Below, in pieces: positions 59,915 through 64,000 of a stretch of DNA of 64,000 nt. The stretch comes from CATQGW01 sp965262235 (GTDB lineage: Bacteria > Chloroflexota > Dehalococcoidia > Bin125). Position 1 is the first letter of the stretch, and every line of letters starts with the position of its first letter. The notes beneath the pieces are model-generated. The model did not search any database. It had not been told where the DNA came from and worked only from the letters and a program-made list of their open reading frames with translations. The stretch lies in assembly GCA_965262235.1 (NCBI GenBank), contig OZ253504.1, positions 310,001 through 374,000 of the forward strand, in the 5' to 3' direction. Both the position numbers and the translations under genes were made by a program.

Positions 59915-60093
59915 AGGAGACCTGCGCGTAATCCCCATTTCCTCTCTCCCCCCGCTCGGCGGGGGGAGATGCCGCAGGCAGAGGGGGGCTCCGGGCGCCG
60001 CCTCACCGGATAGCGGAAGCTCCCCACCGTCACTTCGTGACACCGCCACCGGCAGGGAGGGTCGGAGCTGGGGGACTTACGCGCAGGTCTCCT
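59915..60093. repeat. Terminal-inverted-repeat element E2, 179 bp (family iii)
   Basis: Same length and same interior order as E1: family-i hairpin with TGCCGCAGGCA, CACCGGATAGCGG, GTCACTTCGTGAC, then TTACGCGCAGGTCTCCT. It is joined to E3 by one base. Confidence 0.82.
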
Positions 60094-60124
60094 CAGGGGG
60101 CGACGTTGGGAAGGGATCGGATGC

Positions 60125-60177
60125 CCCTGAACACATTGGGTCGTCAGGGGGGATCCGACTTGTTCAGAGGATTCCTA
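60125..60177. repeat. Degenerate CTGACCAC unit and REP right terminus
   Basis: CCTGAACACATTGGGTCGTC is a decayed family-iv unit. GGATCCGACTTGTTCAGAGG follows, the family-i right terminus, and runs into the stop codon of the membrane protein gene. Confidence 0.7.
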
Positions 60178-60993
60178 AATCGGCCGCCCACTGTCGAACA
60201 TCAACGCGTAGCCCGCGATCTCACCCGCCAGCACCGCCGCCGTCGTCAGATACAGCAGCCCCGTCGCCGCCATCATCGAGCGCATCCGCGACGTCGTCCA
60301 GGCCATCCAGCCGAAGGTCAGCGGCAGCACAAACCCAACCACGATCCGCAGCCAGAACGTCACGTCGCCAAACAACGCCCGATCCCGTCCACCAATCGGC
60401 GTCTCGACCGCCACCACCAGCGCCACGCCGAACAGGATCAGCTGCAGAATCACCACCGCCAGAAACGCGCCCGTCAGCTCGTTCAGCGCCTGCGCCGGCA
60501 GCCGCGGCGTCACCAGATACCAGTGCCCCAGCGTCAGCCCCACCGTCGCCAATCCCACCACCAGACTGCCCGCCAACAGACGCACCGCCAACAACCCGCG
60601 CGGCGACCCCTCCAGCATCGCCGCCGTCAGCCCCAGCACGACCAGCGCCGCGACGCTCAACACCCAACCGATCTTCCGCGCCAGCTCCACCCGCTCCGCG
60701 TACAGCGCCGCGTTATGTAGCACGCTCAGCCCCGTCGCCGCCCCCAACAGCGCCACCAGCCACGCTCGCGGACCCGACGCCACTCGATAACCCTCCACCA
60801 CATCGCCGCCCAGCGTGAACGCTACCCAGAACGCCAGCCCCAGCACGATCGGCAGCATCACCGTCGTCGCCCGGATGAAGCCGCGCGTCGCATGCCCGCG
60901 CACGTCCACCATCTGCATCACCAGCACGCCGCCGATCCCCAGCTCCAGCAGGATCAGAAACAGCGTGTACGGCAGCCCTGACGAGGCGCTCAC
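60175..60993 (-). CDS. Multi-pass membrane protein of unknown function
   Basis: 272 residues from a GTG with weak ribosome-binding signal. About eight hydrophobic segments (for example LFLILLELGIGGVLVMQMV, TTVMLPIVLGLAFWVAFTL, WVLSVAALVVLGLTAAML, VVILQLILFGVALVVAVE). TLGHWYLVTPRLP between helices and HNAALYAERVELARK are possible functional loops; the histidines could bind heme or metal, as in cytochrome-associated membrane subunits. No family recognised. Confidence 0.75.
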   Translation of the reverse strand: MSASSGLPYTLFLILLELGIGGVLVMQMVDVRGHATRGFIRATTVMLPIVLGLAFWVAFTLGGDVVEGYRVASGPRAWLVALLGAATGLSVLHNAALYAERVELARKIGWVLSVAALVVLGLTAAMLEGSPRGLLAVRLLAGSLVVGLATVGLTLGHWYLVTPRLPAQALNELTGAFLAVVILQLILFGVALVVAVETPIGGRDRALFGDVTFWLRIVVGFVLPLTFGWMAWTTSRMRSMMAATGLLYLTTAAVLAGEIAGYALMFDSGRPI

Positions 60994-61037
60994 TGAGGAC
61001 TCATCCGACGCTCAATGGCCCGCAGCCGCCCGCGTCC

Positions 61038-61250
61038 TCAATCAGCCAGCTTGAGCAGCAGAATCTCACGGCGCAGGCCCTCATCGCCGACCTCCACCTG
61101 CACCCGCAGCACCCGGTACCGATCGTTGCGACCGCCCCGGCGGAAGCGCAGCACATCGCCCTTCGACCACGGATAGTCGCTCTCGAGCGTGTCGAGCAGC
61201 GCGTCCTTACGCTCGGTGAACGCGTCCGATTCCCACAGTTCCGTCAGCAT
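61038..61250 (-). CDS. Small unknown protein, 70 residues
   Basis: Starts at the ATG preceded by GGGGGAG. An upstream in-frame extension runs into a Cys/Arg-rich translation of the direct repeats and is rejected. It reads LTELWESDAFTERKDALLDT and WSKGDVLRFRRGGRNDRYRV, a compact alpha/beta protein. No family recognised. Confidence 0.65.
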   Translation of the reverse strand: MLTELWESDAFTERKDALLDTLESDYPWSKGDVLRFRRGGRNDRYRVLRVQVEVGDEGLRREILLLKLAD

Positions 61251-61315
61251 CCGCTCGCTCCCCCTGATCTCCACTGGCCGCGCGCACGACCTCTCGATCC
61301 TACCCGCGCGGCATA

Positions 61316-61386
61316 CCTGCCGACAGTCTTGCGGACAGTCTTGCGGACTGACATGCCGACAGTCGCGCCGACAGTCGTGCGGCATC
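61316..61386. promoter_or_regulatory. Iteron-like cluster of GC(C/G)GACAGTC direct repeats
   Basis: Five copies of GCSGACAGTC or close variants, three at about 12-nt spacing, stand between divergent starts (61250 and 61434). This would suit a repressor or activator binding in both directions. Confidence 0.5.
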
Positions 61387-61433
61387 TGTCACAATCTCCA
61401 CACAACGGGACGCACCGCAGGACGTGCGCCCCA

Positions 61434-61886
61434 ATGGCGAGCAGCATGAGCGACAGCGAACGCTGGATCATCAAAGCGCTCCACGAAGCCTCCGGCGAAG
61501 TCCGTGAGCTGCTCGTCAACGCCCTGCTCGGCGATGTCGAAGACGCCCCGCTACTCATCCGCGACGCCTGGGAGCGCGAAACCATCGCCGGCTGGCAGCT
61601 CGCCCACCTAATCTTCCGCGACGCCGACCCGCTCCCGCTGCACAGCCTCGAATGGCTCGAACAACGCCACGAACAGGTCCCCGACGCCTACGAGCAGGTC
61701 CAACAGTTCGCCGACCTCCGCGGACAGATCACCGGCGTGCTCTCGATGATCAGCAGCCACGAGTGGGAGCAAAGCGCCCACCACCGCTTCCGCGGCCGCA
61801 TCAGCGTCCGCGACATCGCCCGCAACCTCCACCAAGGCGACCTCGAAGTCCTCGCCGCCCTCCGCACCACCGCCCCCACCACCTAG
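61434..61886 (+). CDS. Probable DinB-superfamily protein
   Basis: 150 residues from the ATG at 61434 (a second ATG at 61446 is also possible). SERWIIKALHEASGEVRELL, then EWLEQRHEQVPDAYEQVQQF, and HEWEQSAHHRFRGRISVRDIA with NLHQGDLEVLAALR fit the four-helix DinB_2 outline, with His pairs that could bind metal. Assignment is moderate. A REP element begins right after its stop. Confidence 0.65.
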   Translation: MASSMSDSERWIIKALHEASGEVRELLVNALLGDVEDAPLLIRDAWERETIAGWQLAHLIFRDADPLPLHSLEWLEQRHEQVPDAYEQVQQFADLRGQITGVLSMISSHEWEQSAHHRFRGRISVRDIARNLHQGDLEVLAALRTTAPTT

Positions 61887-62066
61887 GAGCCCTCTGAACA
61901 CGCCGGATCCCCTCTCCCCCCGCAGAGCGGGGGGAGATGCCACGTAGTGGCAGAGGGGGGCACCCCGCCGGACCAGATACAGCCACGCCGATGACTCAGG
62001 ACCGCAGCCCCCCTCTGCCTCCGGCATCTCCCCCCGCTTTGCGGGGTGAGAGATATTCAGAGCTTC
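61887..62066. repeat. Complete REP/MITE-like element (family i)
   Basis: GAGCCCTCTGAACACGCCGG at left, hairpin, second stem TGCCAC/GTGGCA, centre GACCAGATACAGCCACGCCG, and the right half with GCCTCCGGC and a damaged hairpin (GCGGGGTGAG). It fills the gap between convergent genes. Confidence 0.85.
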
Positions 62067-62067
62067 C

Positions 62068-62940
62068 CTACCCAAACCCCAACGCCGCCGCGATCTCCGC
62101 CGCCGCCGCCGAGAAATTCATCGTGTAAATGTGCACCCCCGGCGCCCCGCCATCCAGCAGCTCGCGACCCAACCCCACCGCCGCCTCCACCCCGATCGCC
62201 CGCCGCGCCGCCAGATCCTCTCCCGCCGCCGCCAGACGCGCCCGAATCGCAGCGGGAAACTCGATCCCGTTGAGCTCCGACATCCGCGCGATCCCCGCCA
62301 CATTCGTCGGCGGCATCAGCCCCGGAATGATCGGCCGCTCGACGCCCCGCGCCGCCATCTCCTCGACAAACCGCCAGTAGTGCTCCGCACCAAAGAAGAA
62401 CTGCGTCAGCGCGAAGTCCGCCGCCCCGATCTTCGCCGCCTGATGCGCCCGATCCGCCTCCGCCGAAATCGCCAGCGGATGCCCCTCCGGGTGCGCCGCC
62501 ACCCCGATCGACATCGCCGCCCGCTCCCGCACGAACTCCGCCAGCTCCCGCGCGTAATCGAACGCCCCATTCGGCAGCTCACTGCTCGGCGGCTCTCCGC
62601 CGCCGCTCGGCAGATCGCCCCGCAGCGCCAGCAGATTCTCGATCCCGTCCGCCGCATACGAATCGACGATCGCCGCCACCTCCGCCCGCGTGTGCGACAC
62701 GCAGGTCAGATGCGGCATCGCCTCGACGCCATGCACCTCACGAATCCGCGACACCCACTCCCGCGTCGGACCGCGCGTCGCCCCGCCCGCTCCATACGTC
62801 ACCGACATGAACGCCGGCTTCAGCTCCGCCAGACGCCCCAGCGTCCGCTCCAGCCGCGTCACCCCTTCCGGATCGCGCGGCGCAGAAAACTCAAACGACA
62901 GCGTCGGCCCCGCCGCCAGCAGCTCCGGAATCCTCGTCAC
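62068..62940 (-). CDS. metF: Methylenetetrahydrofolate reductase
   Basis: 290 residues from a GTG preceded by AGGTGG; a GTG 60 nt further upstream is possible but adds a non-conserved stretch. MetF reduces 5,10-methylene-THF to 5-methyl-THF with FAD. Seen: LSFEFSAPRDPEGVTRLERT, MSVTYGAGGATR (SVTYGAGG), LTCVSHTRAEV, NLLALRGDLPSGGG (ALRGD), VAAHPEGHP and DFALTQFFFGAEHYWRFVEE, PIIPGLMPPTN, and the C-terminal GVHIYTMNFS. Complete for the short bacterial form. Confidence 0.95.
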   Translation of the reverse strand: MTRIPELLAAGPTLSFEFSAPRDPEGVTRLERTLGRLAELKPAFMSVTYGAGGATRGPTREWVSRIREVHGVEAMPHLTCVSHTRAEVAAIVDSYAADGIENLLALRGDLPSGGGEPPSSELPNGAFDYARELAEFVRERAAMSIGVAAHPEGHPLAISAEADRAHQAAKIGAADFALTQFFFGAEHYWRFVEEMAARGVERPIIPGLMPPTNVAGIARMSELNGIEFPAAIRARLAAAGEDLAARRAIGVEAAVGLGRELLDGGAPGVHIYTMNFSAAAAEIAAALGFG

Positions 62941-63001
62941 GAAATCGCCACCTGAGCAGTGCGGGACAGGCAGGCCAAGCAGAACAGTCGGGACGAGCAC
63001 G

Positions 63002-63036
63002 ACAACGGCCCCGTGACCGCAACGGTCCGGGGCCGT
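63002..63036. terminator. Nested hairpin between erpA-like gene and metF
   Basis: AACGGCCCC pairs with GGGGCCGTT, enclosing ACCG/CGGT around CAA. It could end the erpA transcript or control metF; no T-run follows. Confidence 0.5.
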
Positions 63037-63079
63037 TCAGACGGGCGGGCCGAAGCCCGCCGTCGAGTGAAATGCGAAC

Positions 63080-63463
63080 CTAGACGCAGGAACGAGCCTG
63101 CGCCGAGCCGCCCTTGTCCGCCGTGTCAAACGACGAACCGCAAGCGCACGAGTGCGATGCGTTCGGGTTCGTGATGCTGAAGCCCTGCTTCATCACATCG
63201 TCGATGTAGTCGACCCGCGAACCGGTCAGCAGCGGCGCGCTCTCGTCGTCAACGAGGAACCGCACGCCGGCCTTCTCGATCACCAAGTCGCCGTCTTCCG
63301 CCTCGGTCGCCAGCGCCATCCCGTACTGGTAGCCCGAGCAGCCCCCGCCGACCACGAAGACGCGCAGCGCGCCATCGGCGAAGCCCTTCTCGACCAGCAG
63401 CGACTTGGCCTTCTCCGCGGCCAGGTCCGTCACGTCCAGCATCTGAGTCATCTGAAAGGTCAT
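63080..63463 (-). CDS. erpA: Iron-sulfur cluster insertion/assembly A-type protein (ErpA/HesB)
   Basis: 127 residues from the ATG at 63463 (GGAGAGGA upstream). A-type carriers hold an Fe-S cluster on three conserved Cys, all present: C42 (GGGCSGYQYG), C106 and C108 (HSCACGSSF). Also seen: LLVEKGFADGALRVFVVGGG and GVRFLVDDESAPLLTGSRVDYIDD. An upstream in-frame extension is Arg/Gly-rich and unlikely. Divergent from the cysteine desulfurase, the sulfur donor of the same pathway. Confidence 0.93.
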   Translation of the reverse strand: MTFQMTQMLDVTDLAAEKAKSLLVEKGFADGALRVFVVGGGCSGYQYGMALATEAEDGDLVIEKAGVRFLVDDESAPLLTGSRVDYIDDVMKQGFSITNPNASHSCACGSSFDTADKGGSAQARSCV

Positions 63464-63540
63464 CGCGCGTCCTCTCCCAAGCATCTGTTCGGCCCGCCCA
63501 GCATAGCCCAGCCGCCGATCCAACGCCACTCGGCAACCTC

Positions 63541-63657
63541 CGAACAACTCTCCCCCCGGCTCTGCGGGCGGAGATGCCACGATCCCCTCTCCCCCCGGCT
63601 CTGCGGGGGGAGATGCCGAAGCCTGCCCCTGCGTAGGCAGGGGGCAGAGGGGGGTCC
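63541..63657. repeat. REP/MITE-like element (family i) in a divergent promoter gap
   Basis: CCTCCGAACAACTC is the terminus, followed by two partly duplicated hairpins and an extended CCTGCCCCTGC second stem. Unlike most copies it lies between divergent genes. Confidence 0.78.
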
Positions 63658-63704
63658 CCGCCGCGCCACTCTCACCAATTGTCCAAAAGGCGCCCCCTAC
63701 ACGT

Positions 63705-63716
63705 TATCCTGACCCC
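63705..63716 (+). promoter_or_regulatory. Putative leaderless -10 element (TATCCT + 6 nt + ATG)
   Basis: TATCCT (63705-63710) lies exactly 6 nt before the ATG at 63717; TTGTCC at 63679 could be a -35. No Shine-Dalgarno is present. Confidence 0.5.
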
Positions 63717-64000
63717 ATGGACCGCGCCTACCTCGACCACGCCGCCACCACCCCGCTCGATCCTCGCGTGCTCGACGCCATGATCCCCGTCCTGCGCGAC
63801 GGCTGGGGCAATCCCTCCGGCGTCTACCGCGAGGCCCAGAAGGCCCACGGCCTGCTCGACGACGCGCGCGACGCCATCGCGGCCAGCCTCGAGTGCTCTG
63901 CCCGCGAGATCATCCTCACCTCCGGCGGAACCGAATCCGACAACCTCGCCATCCGCGGCGTCGCCCGCAGTCGCAGCCACGCCGGCCGCCACCTAATCAC
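63717..64000 (+). CDS. Cysteine desulfurase, N-terminal part (NifS/IscS-like), cut by window edge
   Basis: 94 codons are visible. Seen: YLDHAATTPLDPRVLDAMIP, GNPSGVYREAQKAHGLLDDA (GNPSS-like), and ILTSGGTESDNLAIRGVARS (SGGTExxNLAI), the class V aminotransferase start of NifS/IscS. It would supply sulfur for Fe-S clusters. The PLP Lys and active Cys lie beyond the window. It pairs by position with the ErpA-like gene. Confidence 0.93.
   Translation, partial: MDRAYLDHAATTPLDPRVLDAMIPVLRDGWGNPSGVYREAQKAHGLLDDARDAIAASLECSAREIILTSGGTESDNLAIRGVARSRSHAGRHLI

Noticed and set aside
61251..61385. N-terminal extension of the small minus-strand gene
   Set aside because: It would translate direct repeats into a Cys/Arg-rich stretch; a good ribosome-binding site favours the start at 61250.

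Overview
The window is 64 kb of very GC-rich bacterial DNA with dense, mostly short-spaced genes on both strands. I count about 50 protein-coding genes, two of them cut by the window ends, plus one clear gene fragment. I recognised no rRNA, tRNA, CRISPR array, prophage, transposase or plasmid gene. The gene mix includes a CoA-transferase with an acyl-CoA carboxylase, a mandelate-racemase-type enolase, a luciferase-type flavin monooxygenase, a GMC oxidoreductase, a thiolase with its OB-fold partner, a DUF1800/DUF1501 pair, and ErpA with a cysteine desulfurase. With abundant short interspersed palindromes and few promoters of E. coli type, this suggests a free-living Chloroflexota of the Dehalococcoidia/SAR202 kind. 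That placement is an inference from gene content only.

Layout. 1-8.8 kb: an acyl-CoA carboxylase overlapping a double-domain CaiB/BaiF CoA-transferase (minus), a GMC oxidoreductase (plus), and a DHA2 efflux pump coupled to an OB-fold acyl-CoA-binding protein (minus). 8.8-17.3 kb: a class-A-like serine hydrolase, a thiolase, a DNA methyltransferase carrying an Mrr-like nuclease domain, an EstB-like esterase, a YcaQ-type DNA glycosylase and an enolase-superfamily dehydratase. 17.5-22.9 kb: two exported von Willebrand A paralogs and a ThuA protein. 22.9-25.1 kb: a repeat cluster with a tandem duplication that left a fragment of an alpha/beta hydrolase. 25.1-34.5 kb: an unknown 570-residue protein, then a plus-strand run of DUF1800, DUF1501, NHL, a nucleotidyltransferase/HEPN pair, a MutY-like glycosylase, NIPSNAP and a thioesterase. 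34.8-42 kb: a minus-strand run of aminotransferase, GNAT, MOSC, a halogenase-like flavoprotein, an LLM monooxygenase and a hydrolase. 42-48.8 kb: two giant FtsX-type permeases. 49-59.4 kb: DUF4389, DinB, a DUF309-dUTPase fusion, a fluoride channel, a LysM lipoprotein, a ClC channel, DUF2203, a methyltransferase, a metal ABC ATPase and a BtuF-like protein. 60-64 kb: a membrane protein, two small unknowns, MetF, ErpA and a cysteine desulfurase start.

The most unusual content is not in the genes. At least five families of palindromic repeats occupy almost every convergent gap and are nested in one another: (i) a hairpin-rich REP/MITE-like element whose second stem shows compensatory base changes between copies; (ii) about 125-bp cores bounded by a palindrome of the Neisseria dRS3 type, with one core in opposite orientation at two loci that share flanks; (iii) three elements of 179-180 bp with the same termini, two alike inside and one unrelated; (iv) a CTGACCAC/GTGGTCAG palindrome in an 8-copy array of exact 47-bp period and a 3-copy array of 43-bp period, supplying stop codons to neighbouring genes; (v) a GTAGGGGC palindrome. 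In addition, four genes without a Shine-Dalgarno sequence have TANNNT exactly 6 nt before ATG, which points to leaderless transcription.
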